From Chitinophaga agrisoli (GTDB taxonomy: Bacteria; Bacteroidota; Bacteroidia; Chitinophagales; Chitinophagaceae), in NCBI RefSeq assembly GCF_008386695.1, contig NZ_VUOC01000004.1, positions 186,001-250,000 of the forward strand: 64,000 bases of DNA. The letters run 5' to 3'. The translations under genes were made by a program, and so were the position numbers. Each line of letters opens with the position of its first letter. Position 1 is the stretch's first letter. The notes under the pieces were generated by a model that saw only the letters and a list, made by a program, of their open reading frames with translations, did not search any database and had not been told where the DNA came from. Positions 52,872 to 62,115 of this stretch are shown piece after piece.

Positions 52872-54662
52872 TTATGCATTTACAGGTAAACAGATAGTAA
52901 AGGTAGTGCCTTTCCCAACCTCGCTGGTAACGGTTAAACGGCCATTGTTCTTCTCCGTCATGGTCTTACAAAGCCATAATCCCAGGCCGGTGCCCTCATG
53001 CCCCTGTGTATCCTGCCGTATCTTTTTACGTTCCGGGTCAAACAGGGCCTGCAACGCTTCCTCATCCATACCTACCCCGGTATCCCTGATCTGGATATGG
53101 CATTCATCCTTTTCCGCCAGGCAGGCAGAGATGGTGATGTCGCCACCGGCGGGCGTATATTTGATAGCGTTGTCCATAAGATTGCGCACAATGATCTTAA
53201 ACGAATGCAGATCGGCTGCAAAGGTAACTTCTTCTGCTATTACCTGGTGAATGGTTACCTGTTTATCATTCGCCAAAGGGATCAGATCATGGCAGATCAT
53301 ATTGATAACCGTACGCAGGTGCAGTTTTTCCGGGCGGAAATAAAGCTGCCCCGTCTGGCTCAGCGCCCAATGCAACAGGTTATCCATCATCACATAGGTG
53401 CTGCCGGCTATCTTTTCATTACTGGCAGCCAGTTCCGCCGCCTTGGTCAGTTCCTGCTGCCAGATGGCCTTACGCAGCCTGGTCAGGTTGGCTTTAAGCC
53501 GGTATACCGGCGAGCGCAGGTCATGTGCTACAATAGAAAAAAGGCGGTCTTTGGTCTGGTTCAGTATATCCAGTTCTTCTTTCTGTTTGGCAATGATCCG
53601 TTTACTGCGGATCTGTGCGCGGTACGCCAGCCATATACCACAAGCCATCAGCAGAATGGCCATTACCGCAATCAACAACGAGTTCCTTTGCCAGTCCAGC
53701 ACGCGGATGGTATGCTCTCTTTTCTGCAAGGCCAGTTTTCTTTCCTGCCGCGCCAGTTCCCATACATGATCACGGTTCCAGATACTATCCTGTATCATCT
53801 CAAACTGGCGGCGGTATTCCAGTGCTTCATTGTAGCGTTTACGGTTCTGTTCCACCACAGCCATGTTCTTGTAGGCATTCCGCAATACCTCCATATCGCC
53901 CGCGCGCTTGGCCAGCGCCAGGCCTTTTTCAAACAGCGGGATGGCCTTGGCGTCCATATATTGTTCGTAGTACAGATTGGCTATATCCATGCTCGATATG
54001 GCCAGGCCCGTAGTATCCCCCAGCCGTTCCTCTATGCGCATGCTGCGCATAAAATAACCCTCTGCTTCATCAAACCTTTTCAGGTAAAAGAAACAGAGGG
54101 CTTTATTATGATACACACTTTTAAGCGTAAAGGTATCTACCTGCGGACCAAACTTCCGTTCCCAGGTGTCATAGTACTGTAGGGACAGGGGATATTTCTC
54201 CTGCCGGTTGTAGATCTCCGCAATGTTAATATAACTGTTCGCCTGTAGTATACTGTCCAGTCCTTTGTGGCCAATAAGATACTGATAGCCGCGAAGGGCC
54301 TCTTCCAGCAGGTCTTTTTTGTACTGGATCCCTGACTTCATGAAAAGCGCGGCAGCGTAGATCGGATGGCTCGTATCATTATCTATATCCTCCATGGTCT
54401 GAAGGATATAATCATATGCGGCATCCAGGTCTTTTTCCGCCTGCGATACATGGCTGTTATGGAAGTTTACCCGCCAGGAGGGCTCCATCAATTGTTTGGC
54501 GATAAGTACCCTGGCCGTGTCCCCCGGCCGGTTGATGCATATACTGCAATAATGCCTGATTTGATTATCAACTACATTCTTCAACTGCGCAGATTGCCCC
54601 CGCAGCTGATGGTTGATCAAAAAAAAAAGCAGTGCGATGGTTACAGTTCTGTAGATCCTCAT
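52872..54662 (-). CDS. TPR-type sensor histidine kinase
   Basis: 596 residues with a signal peptide (TIALLFFLINHQLRGQ), periplasmic TPR repeats (about 60-300, for example YINIAEIYNRQEKYPLSLQYYDTW), one membrane helix near 330-348 (LLIAVMAILLMACGIWLAY) and a cytoplasmic kinase. His380 lies in FSIVAHDLRSPVYRL; N-box DNAIKYTPAGGDIT, G1 DTGVGM and G2 GTGLGLWLCKTM follow near 505-570. Because the phosphatase/kinase domain is HisKA-type while the partner regulator is LytTR-type, this is one of the TPR-kinase/LytTR pairs common in Bacteroidota. It starts after the 142-aa gene's 3' side by 13 bp, with that gene also on the minus strand. Confidence 0.93.
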   Translation of the reverse strand: MRIYRTVTIALLFFLINHQLRGQSAQLKNVVDNQIRHYCSICINRPGDTARVLIAKQLMEPSWRVNFHNSHVSQAEKDLDAAYDYILQTMEDIDNDTSHPIYAAALFMKSGIQYKKDLLEEALRGYQYLIGHKGLDSILQANSYINIAEIYNRQEKYPLSLQYYDTWERKFGPQVDTFTLKSVYHNKALCFFYLKRFDEAEGYFMRSMRIEERLGDTTGLAISSMDIANLYYEQYMDAKAIPLFEKGLALAKRAGDMEVLRNAYKNMAVVEQNRKRYNEALEYRRQFEMIQDSIWNRDHVWELARQERKLALQKREHTIRVLDWQRNSLLIAVMAILLMACGIWLAYRAQIRSKRIIAKQKEELDILNQTKDRLFSIVAHDLRSPVYRLKANLTRLRKAIWQQELTKAAELAASNEKIAGSTYVMMDNLLHWALSQTGQLYFRPEKLHLRTVINMICHDLIPLANDKQVTIHQVIAEEVTFAADLHSFKIIVRNLMDNAIKYTPAGGDITISACLAEKDECHIQIRDTGVGMDEEALQALFDPERKKIRQDTQGHEGTGLGLWLCKTMTEKNNGRLTVTSEVGKGTTFTICLPVNA

Positions 54663-54675
54663 GAATAAAAGTGCA

Positions 54676-55104
54676 TTAACCGCCTCTCTTTACAGTGGTA
54701 ACGGTACCCCGGGATGTTTCGCCCAGACCCCCGTCAGGATTTACTTGCGTGAAATGTGAAAAAATAGCCTGTGCTGGATTGCTGTTTACAGTATACTCCA
54801 CTTCCAGCGTCCAGAAGGAGAACGTGGTGGCCGGCGTACCGTCGAAGACATATTCTACGGTAGCTTCCCTGGCCAGCAATGTGCCCGCCTCTGTGTCAAT
54901 GGAGCTCACTGTGCTGAAATCTACAAAGTTCAGGCGAGGGATGGCCGGATCCGGCACATACAAGCCTAATTGCAGCGTATAAGTGTTTCCTGGTTCTTCC
55001 TCAGGAGGTCCTACGGTCAATAATGGCTCCGTAGCAAATGGCACTGCCAACCCGGTCTGTTGCAGCGTAAGTTTTACTTTCCGAATAGTAACGTCTGAAG
55101 GCAT
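54676..55104 (-). CDS. Hypothetical beta-rich protein, 142 aa
   Basis: 142 residues from the ATG at 55104 (MPSDVTIRKVKLTLQQTG); the longer frame runs through a promoter. The sequence is a series of beta strands with Thr, Val and Pro-rich loops, one strand pair containing VDFSTVSSIDTEAGTLL, and no signal peptide. No family is recognised. It is divergent from the 1331-aa gene (195 bp apart) and upstream of the histidine kinase operon by 13 bp, so it may be the first gene of that operon. A role with the cytoplasmic cluster at 55300-62811 is possible but unproven. Confidence 0.6.
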   Translation of the reverse strand: MPSDVTIRKVKLTLQQTGLAVPFATEPLLTVGPPEEEPGNTYTLQLGLYVPDPAIPRLNFVDFSTVSSIDTEAGTLLAREATVEYVFDGTPATTFSFWTLEVEYTVNSNPAQAIFSHFTQVNPDGGLGETSRGTVTTVKRGG

Positions 55105-55126
55105 AAGGAGAGATTTTGTGAGGTGG

Positions 55127-55134
55127 CAAATATA
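55127..55134 (-). promoter_or_regulatory. -7 box of the 142-aa gene
   Basis: TATATTTG on the minus strand matches TAnnTTTG exactly, 23 bp before the ATG. Confidence 0.5.
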
Positions 55135-55299
55135 GTATTTATATTCATTCTTTGTTATCCATAATAGCTTATTTACCATTCCTACCATAAACCTAACCTT
55201 TTATACCCATCAGCATCCCGCTAATGTCCTTGCTGCGCCCATGCTTTACAGACCTCCGTAATTTAGCCACGCATCGTTTCACCCATAAATACATTTTCC

Positions 55300-58200
55300 A
55301 TGAAACCGCTTACCAACACGCGGCAGAAACGCCGGCCCTCAAATGCATTGAAACAGGCTACCGCCCTGGATTTTGTGATCTCCAGGATGAATACCTTCAA
55401 TAATACGGATAAGGCCATCCCCACCAGGGTGATCTTACTGCGCCCCGACCCTGCGCAACCTCACAACCACCAGCTTTTTATAGATCAACTGCCCATTCCC
55501 CGTAATGCCTGGCGGTTTGATGATCATGAGGATACCCTCACCTGGAACGGCGCCCATGGCGGCGGCAAGCTTCATTTTTATAATAACGGCCTCGGCGCGC
55601 ATGGCGTTATTGGCGATCAGCTGGATCCCTGCTCTGTGAATGCCAGCGCCCGCGCGCAATTTAACTGCGCCGTGGCATTAAATGCCGGCGTTGCCTACCA
55701 AACCTCCGGCAACCAGGTGACCGGGTTATTATGGGATACCAATGCGCCGGAATGGAAAGCAGCCAGCTGGGTCCAGAACCGCCTGTTATTAACCTATACC
55801 GTTACCCAGGGAGGCCCTTTTGCGCCCCCTTCTTTCACCTTTGAATTTGAAGATCTGCAATCGGGTGATATCCCCTGGGATCCCTCCCTCACGGATTTTG
55901 CAGCATCCCTGCAGCTGGGCAGCTATAACGATCAAATGGTATGGGACCTCACCTTTAAAGCAACCGCCGATCCCTTCCCGGATAGCGGTAATCCCACCAC
56001 CGGCCCGGATACGGTATATCCTTACTGGCTATCCGCCAGGGAAGATGCTTACGCCGCCACCATCAACGGCGCCATGGAGATAGACGATACGGCCCCCAAC
56101 GGTACCCTCGTAGGTTTGCAGGGGGTACGGAATGCCGCCATGGCTACCGGCTACTACCGCCTGGCAGATACGCACGCGCCCTTTGGCGTTTTTGACGGCC
56201 GCCTGGTCATAAACGGCCAGCCTGTGCCCGGCTCCGGTATGAGAGGCAGTGTGCTCACCTGGGAAGGGCTGGCCCCGGCGCTGCAGCAAAGAACAGGCCT
56301 CGCGGAAAGCGGCAGCCTCTGGTTCGAAAAGAACGGCAACACCGCCACGCCGGATAACGGCCCCAGGATGGCTGCCAGGTTAGACCCGGTCACCGCCGCC
56401 CAGGCCATTGCCGCGCACAGCGACCTGCATACTAACCTGCACGAACAAACGCAATTACTGCATAAAGTGCTCAACGATAGCGGGCTTACGATAGACGGAT
56501 TGTTCCTCATGAAGCCATTTGTGATGATGACGGATGAGAAGGGCCAGAAAGGATGGACAGATATTATACAGTCAAAAGTACGCGATGGCCTCAGCACCAT
56601 TATGAATAGCTGCATCCCGGACGACCTGTATGATCTCCTGTTCCAGGGCCAGCAGAAACCTACGCTCAGCGGGGAATTAGCCATCGTAGCCGCTTCCCCG
56701 GTTAAGGATGTAAAAGATCCGCAGGCCTGGTACGCATCCCTCGCCACCGCGGTATTAACCCATGGCCTTTCCAGCGGTAGCAGCGATCAGGCTAAATATA
56801 TGAACGGGCCAAGGGCTGCTGAATGGCTTAAAACACAGGTAGCTAACTCGCCGGTATATTATGCGCACGGACAATTACTTTTCCACTACGAATGGAAACA
56901 AAAATTTGCCGCAATTACAGATTACCTGGATGATCAGCTGAGCAATGCCGCCGCACTGGCCCCCCAAATAGACCAGCAGGTACAGCTCTCCATCGCAGAT
57001 ATCAATGCAAACGTAGCACAGGACGATACCACCCCTGATCTCAAAGCCAAACTCATAGCAGAGGTGCAGGCCGTAGGCCAGTATGCAAAAGATAATAAAC
57101 TATACTGGGCCTTCAGGTATTATACCTATAACACCGCGCCGGGTATCCTGGCCAATATTGCACTGCAAATGGGCGCTAACACAGGCTCCGCGGACGCTAC
57201 CACATTGGGCACCCTGTTCCAGACCAACCAGGCCGTGCTCACCGCACTGGATCCCTCCGGCTATTTTGCCCGTCAGTATAACAACACCGTGAATATATTC
57301 CTGGCTACTAACATACTGCCGGGTATGTTCGGGTTTGAAAACGGCGGTACTGATTTTGACATCATCAAACAATACCTGCAGCAATTCGTTGACCAGAACG
57401 TCAATAACGAAGACCAGCAAATAGCGGCAGCAGCCAAATCCATACAGGGCATCATCAACAGTGAAAATGCAGATGCCATCCTGCATGACTCTATAGATGC
57501 GTTGCGGAGTTTCTCAGAAGCGGTGACGGAAGCCATGAACCTCCCCTATGTAGTAGCCAAATTTGTGGCGCGTTTTAAAATAGAGAACCCTAATTTCTCC
57601 AGCGCGGCAGAAGTGTTTGGCGGCGTACTCGTGGCGGGCATTGCCGGCCTTTCCATCTTTAACCTGATTGGCCAGTATAAACAGTGGGATAAATTGTCCG
57701 ATGGCGAAAAAGGCCAGCTGGTCACCAACACCATCCAGCTGGGTGTACAGGTGCTGGCGGCTATCGTAAAACGCGGCATTCGCGCATACGCCATCTTCAA
57801 CGTAGAAGGCATGAGCAAACTCCAGCGTTTTGCCGCCCTGAATAAAATACTGATTTCCGGAGAGGCGCAGGAACTGGACTGGGGCCTCATGAAAATAGGC
57901 AATACCACCGCACGCTGGCTGGCGGATACAGAAGGCAGTTTGGGCCGGTTGGCCACAGATGGTGCAGCAGGTGAAACAGCGGTATTAATAAACAACGCGG
58001 CTACTGATGCGGAAGAGACCAGCTTCGCCGCCAAAGTGTTTGGTAAGAACCTGGATGAGTTTGTGGCCACCCGCCTGGGCACCATACTGGTGCTGGCCGG
58101 TATTGGTTTCAGCATCTATATGATGACCACCGGCGAAACTGGCGTGGCGCTGGCTTCAGACATTATCAATGTCGTGGGCGGTGCACTGGCCCTGTTCAAT

Positions 58201-59295
58201 ACGTTTGGCGAATGGGCCATTTTAGGTGGTTATGTTGCAGAAGAAGGCGCCATGGCCACCCTTATCACCTGCGCGGGACCCCTGGCCATCCTGGCCGCCC
58301 TGGCGGGCATTGGGTTGATGTTATACCAGCTGTTCAAAAAACAGCCAGACCCTGTGGAGGATTTTGTAAACAACTATGTAAAACCTGCCGGCTTTTATGT
58401 AGGGCGTCAGGCCGGGGCTATGGATTATGCGGTGGCGCACCAGAACCCTGATAAAGACAACCTGATGATGATCGGGTTTACCCTTACATCCAGCTACTAT
58501 AACAAGGTCATTGGCATTCAGAACGATGGGCGCTTCTCCTATGGCGCCAATACTTCCCTGCCGGATACCGTATGGCAGGCCAGCACAGATGCCCAGGGCA
58601 TGAGCCGTATACTTACCATCATACAACCCGCCGGAGTAACTGCGCCTAAAGTGGTTTTCCTGAGCCTCATGAGTGATCAGACTGTTTCTTTCCAGCCGCT
58701 CATGCCCGCCAAAAAACAGGCCACCGGTAAGCTGGGCGATCCGGTCACGGTACTCACCCAAACATGGCTTAGCGGCTGCTTTGGCGCCACCAATTACAGC
58801 AACAAACAGCTGGCCTCCTTACTGTTACAGCTGCAGCCGGTATTACCGGATGATAAAGGCAACTATGCCCCTTCACAGGCAAAGGATTTCCTGATGGCTA
58901 CAGACAGCGGTCTGGCGATTGGGAATGTAGATGATAACCATATCTTCTTCACCCTCGAAATGGCTGGCATGGCGCCCAATTACTTAAGAATGACGGACCT
59001 GCATTTTATCCTTAACAGCGCCCCGTCTGCGCAGCAACAATACGGGCCTGTTTTTGGCATCTTGCCCAGCACACCGCTAAGCTTTAGCATCACCAATACC
59101 GCCCTGCCGCCATTCCTCACATTCAGCATCCAAACCGGCAGCTTTACCCCCAACGGGCAAAAAGCTACGCAGGCCACACAGCTGGATGAGACGATAACAG
59201 TCAAAAATATACTGGGTAGCGCCAGCGCCGCCTTTAAGATAACTGTGGCCGCAGCAGCAAAAGCTGCCATGCCCTCCAGTCTGGAACTCGCCTGA
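55300..59295 (+). CDS. Large protein with beta modules and membrane-inserting-type helices, 1331 aa
   Basis: Not recognised as a known family. No signal peptide. Residues about 59-97 and 299-346 are two copies of one module: LFIDQLPIP...LTWNG...GKLHFYNNG and LVINGQPVP...LTWEG...GSLWFEKNG. Residues about 380-760 are mostly helical. Hydrophobic stretches follow at 771-791 (VFGGVLVAGIAGLSIFNLIG) and in a cluster from about 923 to 1012 (LGTILVLAGIGFSIYMM, IINVVGGALALF, TLITCAGPLAILAALAGIGLMLYQLF), then a soluble beta-rich C terminus. The layout suggests a protein that can insert into membranes, like an alpha-pore-forming toxin. A strong terminator follows. Confidence 0.78.
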   Translation: MKPLTNTRQKRRPSNALKQATALDFVISRMNTFNNTDKAIPTRVILLRPDPAQPHNHQLFIDQLPIPRNAWRFDDHEDTLTWNGAHGGGKLHFYNNGLGAHGVIGDQLDPCSVNASARAQFNCAVALNAGVAYQTSGNQVTGLLWDTNAPEWKAASWVQNRLLLTYTVTQGGPFAPPSFTFEFEDLQSGDIPWDPSLTDFAASLQLGSYNDQMVWDLTFKATADPFPDSGNPTTGPDTVYPYWLSAREDAYAATINGAMEIDDTAPNGTLVGLQGVRNAAMATGYYRLADTHAPFGVFDGRLVINGQPVPGSGMRGSVLTWEGLAPALQQRTGLAESGSLWFEKNGNTATPDNGPRMAARLDPVTAAQAIAAHSDLHTNLHEQTQLLHKVLNDSGLTIDGLFLMKPFVMMTDEKGQKGWTDIIQSKVRDGLSTIMNSCIPDDLYDLLFQGQQKPTLSGELAIVAASPVKDVKDPQAWYASLATAVLTHGLSSGSSDQAKYMNGPRAAEWLKTQVANSPVYYAHGQLLFHYEWKQKFAAITDYLDDQLSNAAALAPQIDQQVQLSIADINANVAQDDTTPDLKAKLIAEVQAVGQYAKDNKLYWAFRYYTYNTAPGILANIALQMGANTGSADATTLGTLFQTNQAVLTALDPSGYFARQYNNTVNIFLATNILPGMFGFENGGTDFDIIKQYLQQFVDQNVNNEDQQIAAAAKSIQGIINSENADAILHDSIDALRSFSEAVTEAMNLPYVVAKFVARFKIENPNFSSAAEVFGGVLVAGIAGLSIFNLIGQYKQWDKLSDGEKGQLVTNTIQLGVQVLAAIVKRGIRAYAIFNVEGMSKLQRFAALNKILISGEAQELDWGLMKIGNTTARWLADTEGSLGRLATDGAAGETAVLINNAATDAEETSFAAKVFGKNLDEFVATRLGTILVLAGIGFSIYMMTTGETGVALASDIINVVGGALALFNTFGEWAILGGYVAEEGAMATLITCAGPLAILAALAGIGLMLYQLFKKQPDPVEDFVNNYVKPAGFYVGRQAGAMDYAVAHQNPDKDNLMMIGFTLTSSYYNKVIGIQNDGRFSYGANTSLPDTVWQASTDAQGMSRILTIIQPAGVTAPKVVFLSLMSDQTVSFQPLMPAKKQATGKLGDPVTVLTQTWLSGCFGATNYSNKQLASLLLQLQPVLPDDKGNYAPSQAKDFLMATDSGLAIGNVDDNHIFFTLEMAGMAPNYLRMTDLHFILNSAPSAQQQYGPVFGILPSTPLSFSITNTALPPFLTFSIQTGSFTPNGQKATQATQLDETITVKNILGSASAAFKITVAAAAKAAMPSSLELA

Positions 59296-59309
59296 TCTTT
59301 TGTTTACCT

Positions 59310-59348
59310 GACCGGGGAGGGCCATCAATAGGCCTTTCCCGGTCTTTT
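59310..59348 (+). terminator. Strong hairpin between the 1331-aa and Hint-domain genes
   Basis: Arms GACCGGG..GGCC and GGCC..CCCGGTC followed by TTTTAAT, 14 bp before the next ATG. Readthrough or a promoter inside the hairpin is required for the next gene. Confidence 0.86.
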
Positions 59349-59361
59349 AATATCCGCTTAT

Positions 59362-61836
59362 ATGCCTACATTCGAGCAATACCAGCAACAGCTGGCAGCG
59401 CATACCACCCGCATTATCAATAAAACGCCGGCGGCCACAAACAGTGTGCAGCAAATGCTTACAGCACTCATCAACGCCATGCCCTATTACGGCTCGCCGG
59501 ATATGATGAATGCCCACCGCGGTATCCTCGTAAACCTGGGTATGGTAAACCTGCCCAATAACGCCGTCACGGAGCCGCCCATGCAAAGCACCCTGGGTTC
59601 CAATACCAGCTATACCTACAAAGGACCCTATAATGGTTACCGTAACGCTTTTTATAACGGTGTTGTACAAACGCCCGCGTCTACCCTGGCCGCACAGCTC
59701 ATACCGCAGGCAAACAGTAACCTCACCACAACCTGGTGGGGCGCCTATGCCGTGGCCCTGCTTACAGACGCTATCCACCAGCAACTGTCCGTATCCCTGG
59801 ATACCGGTAAACTGGCCACCAACCTTACCGCCTTTCATCAACAGCTCACCACAGCTTTGACCAATGCCTACCTGGCGGCATTTGAACAGGGCTTCGCCCC
59901 CACTGCCCAGGCGCTCAAAACGATCTCCATTTCCGGACTGTTGTCACAGGCAGCCACCACCCTGGACGCCGCCATTTCAAACGGCGAGTTTACCGCCAAC
60001 ATCAACCTGGCCATCTCTATGGGGGGCGATAGCTCCGCCGCGGCGGCCTGGTTCCTCTATAACCTCTGGGTCACCTTGTGGGCATTAGGTTTACCAGATC
60101 TGGATGGCGCCATCAACCGCTATGCGGCAGCCGGCCTGGATGTTCCCATCGAAGTATCAGCCGGCCATTGGCGCAATGGCGGTTATAGCAGCTGGTTTGC
60201 CCCGTTGTCCGGCGCAGACATGGTGGGCGCCGCTTTAGGCGCTATTCATGCGGATATGCCGGTACTGGCGCATTATAACGACGCTATCGGCCCGCAGCTG
60301 CCGGATAACATGACTACTTTCGCCAACGGCTATTCCCTGAGCTTTACCACCTGGGGTACGCTCAATAGTTACCTGCCCCAGCCCGCCAGCTGCTTTGGCG
60401 CAGATACGGCCGTAATGATGGCGGATGGCAACACACAACCCATCAGCGCCATCCAGCCCGGCCACCTGGTATACACCAATACCGGCCCGCGCAAGGTTGT
60501 ACTGGTAGAATCGCCGCAACGCGCCGGCCGCACCTTATACCAGCTAAACGGCCAGCAGGTATTTGCCACCGCCGCACACCCTTTCAGAACAGCTGCCCCG
60601 CACAGCGCCAAACGCGCCGCTGTAGATGCCTGGACCTTAACAGACAGCATCCCTACCATGAGCGGCGCTGGCGTGCTCACCCTGGCCACCGGGTTAACAC
60701 TCAGCGGACTGGAAGCAGGCGCTCCCGCCAACATACTGCTTACGCAGCTAACGCCGCATATCGCCGGCAGTATCGCAGATAACCTCCAGCACTATACTGA
60801 AGACACCACCAGCCTCGCTGATAACCACGCGGCACAAGAAGTCTACGACCTTGTACTGGAAGGCTGGGAACGCGATCACCCCGTATACTATGTAGGCGGG
60901 CCACAATACTTTTTTGCCGTAGATGCGGAAACAGCAGATCCCCTGGTGGATATCCCAACCACCGCCGCTATCGTGACCGCATTACAGTCTGTACTGCCCC
61001 TTAGCCGCCAGCACCTAACCGATCCCGCTACCCAGCTGCCCGGCATTTTCGCGCAACTGCAGCATGCGCCCTTATGCGATGCCCTGCTTGATCCTGAACC
61101 ACTGGAACCGTTACAACGGCCGGTGATCCCCGGACCGGACTTCTATATGCACGATGGTAAATGGGATGCCCACGCTTCCCTCCTGGAATATCACCTGGTA
61201 AGACGCCTCAGCCGTTTTATCCGTAGGGAAACAGCCATGGCATGGCGGGCACGCCACAGCGCGCCCGCCGCCGGCGATCATTTTGTGGTAGCCCTGCATG
61301 ATCTCATATTCGCGGGCGATGCGCCCCTTCCTGCGGCTGCAGACCTGGAGATCAGCTTTTCGGTGGATGGCTGGCCCGCCATGAAGGATAATAACCGGCA
61401 GCTTATCATTCCCGCCCGGGACCAACCCAGGTGGCAATATTTTGCGGATCAGCTGATTGATTTTGGGGTCATACGCGGCGCCGCGCCAAAAGCCATGCTG
61501 CAAGGGGAATTGCGGACAGCAGACCGGCTAACCGGCCGGTTCAGCGTAGCCATTACGGAAGCCCTCCTGCAGGGATCAGGCGGGGAACATTTCATTTTTG
61601 ACGCCCACGGCAAAGTAACCGGCCGTATAGCCCTGGAACTGGGCCGCGTAACATCGCCCGCCCTGCAGGCGGCCAATACATTATCCACCCGCTGGCAAAG
61701 ATTGCACGCCCTGGGTACCGGCGCGGGTTTGGGCAAGGCTATTGGCGCCAGTCTTACCACATTGCTCGGGGGCCATGATCACTCCATACTCAAAACCGCG
61801 CCACTTATTCCTATCAATGTACCACTAATGCCATAA
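59362..61836 (+). CDS. Protein with a central Hint (hedgehog/intein-like) domain, 824 aa
   Basis: Residues 1-343 form a helix- and Gly/Ala-rich N-terminal part of unknown fold without a signal peptide. A Hint domain starts at Cys344 (SCFGADTAVMMADGNTQPI, then IQPGHLVYT), has the block-B TAAH (Thr403, His406) and a VYDLVLEG strand near 494, ending around residue 527 with YFFAVDAE in place of the usual HN. The catalytic Cys and block B are intact but the C-terminal His-Asn is missing, so N-S acyl shift with cleavage, hedgehog-like, is more likely than splicing. The C-terminal 300 residues are unassigned. Length and position point to a processed precursor. Confidence 0.82.
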   Translation: MPTFEQYQQQLAAHTTRIINKTPAATNSVQQMLTALINAMPYYGSPDMMNAHRGILVNLGMVNLPNNAVTEPPMQSTLGSNTSYTYKGPYNGYRNAFYNGVVQTPASTLAAQLIPQANSNLTTTWWGAYAVALLTDAIHQQLSVSLDTGKLATNLTAFHQQLTTALTNAYLAAFEQGFAPTAQALKTISISGLLSQAATTLDAAISNGEFTANINLAISMGGDSSAAAAWFLYNLWVTLWALGLPDLDGAINRYAAAGLDVPIEVSAGHWRNGGYSSWFAPLSGADMVGAALGAIHADMPVLAHYNDAIGPQLPDNMTTFANGYSLSFTTWGTLNSYLPQPASCFGADTAVMMADGNTQPISAIQPGHLVYTNTGPRKVVLVESPQRAGRTLYQLNGQQVFATAAHPFRTAAPHSAKRAAVDAWTLTDSIPTMSGAGVLTLATGLTLSGLEAGAPANILLTQLTPHIAGSIADNLQHYTEDTTSLADNHAAQEVYDLVLEGWERDHPVYYVGGPQYFFAVDAETADPLVDIPTTAAIVTALQSVLPLSRQHLTDPATQLPGIFAQLQHAPLCDALLDPEPLEPLQRPVIPGPDFYMHDGKWDAHASLLEYHLVRRLSRFIRRETAMAWRARHSAPAAGDHFVVALHDLIFAGDAPLPAAADLEISFSVDGWPAMKDNNRQLIIPARDQPRWQYFADQLIDFGVIRGAAPKAMLQGELRTADRLTGRFSVAITEALLQGSGGEHFIFDAHGKVTGRIALELGRVTSPALQAANTLSTRWQRLHALGTGAGLGKAIGASLTTLLGGHDHSILKTAPLIPINVPLMP

Positions 61837-61980
61837 GCCCAAAATGCCCCTACAGCCCGCTGTACATTTGTATTGTTGAACGGCACGGCGCCCTGGAGTA
61901 CGGACAGTAACAAAGCAAGCAGTGCGCCGGCCTGCAACAAACGGGTAAAATTATACGCCCGGCATGAAACAGACCGTCCC

Positions 61981-62000
61981 GGGGGCGCCGCCCCCCTTTT
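61981..62000 (+). terminator. GC-rich hairpin after the Hint-domain gene
   Basis: GGGGGC-gcc-GCCCCC then CTTTT, about 145 bp after the stop. Confidence 0.65.
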
Positions 62001-62030
62001 CCCTCATATAGCCGTAGAACGGCCCAGAAG

Positions 62031-62057
62031 AGTGCAGCGCTGTGGTGCTGCACTTTT
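62031..62057 (+). terminator. Second terminator before the peptidase-like gene
   Basis: AGTGCAGC-gctgtggt-GCTGCACT followed by TTTTATTT, 59 bp before the next ATG. Confidence 0.75.
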
Positions 62058-62115
62058 ATTTCCCTTTGCGTATAACCCTCAACCTTATTTAATAATTATT
62101 AAAGCAACAAGGATC

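Noticed and set aside
61873-62115. Upstream in-frame extension of the peptidase-like gene
   Set aside because: It spans two hairpin terminators and has the composition of noncoding DNA; the conserved start is the ATG at 62116.
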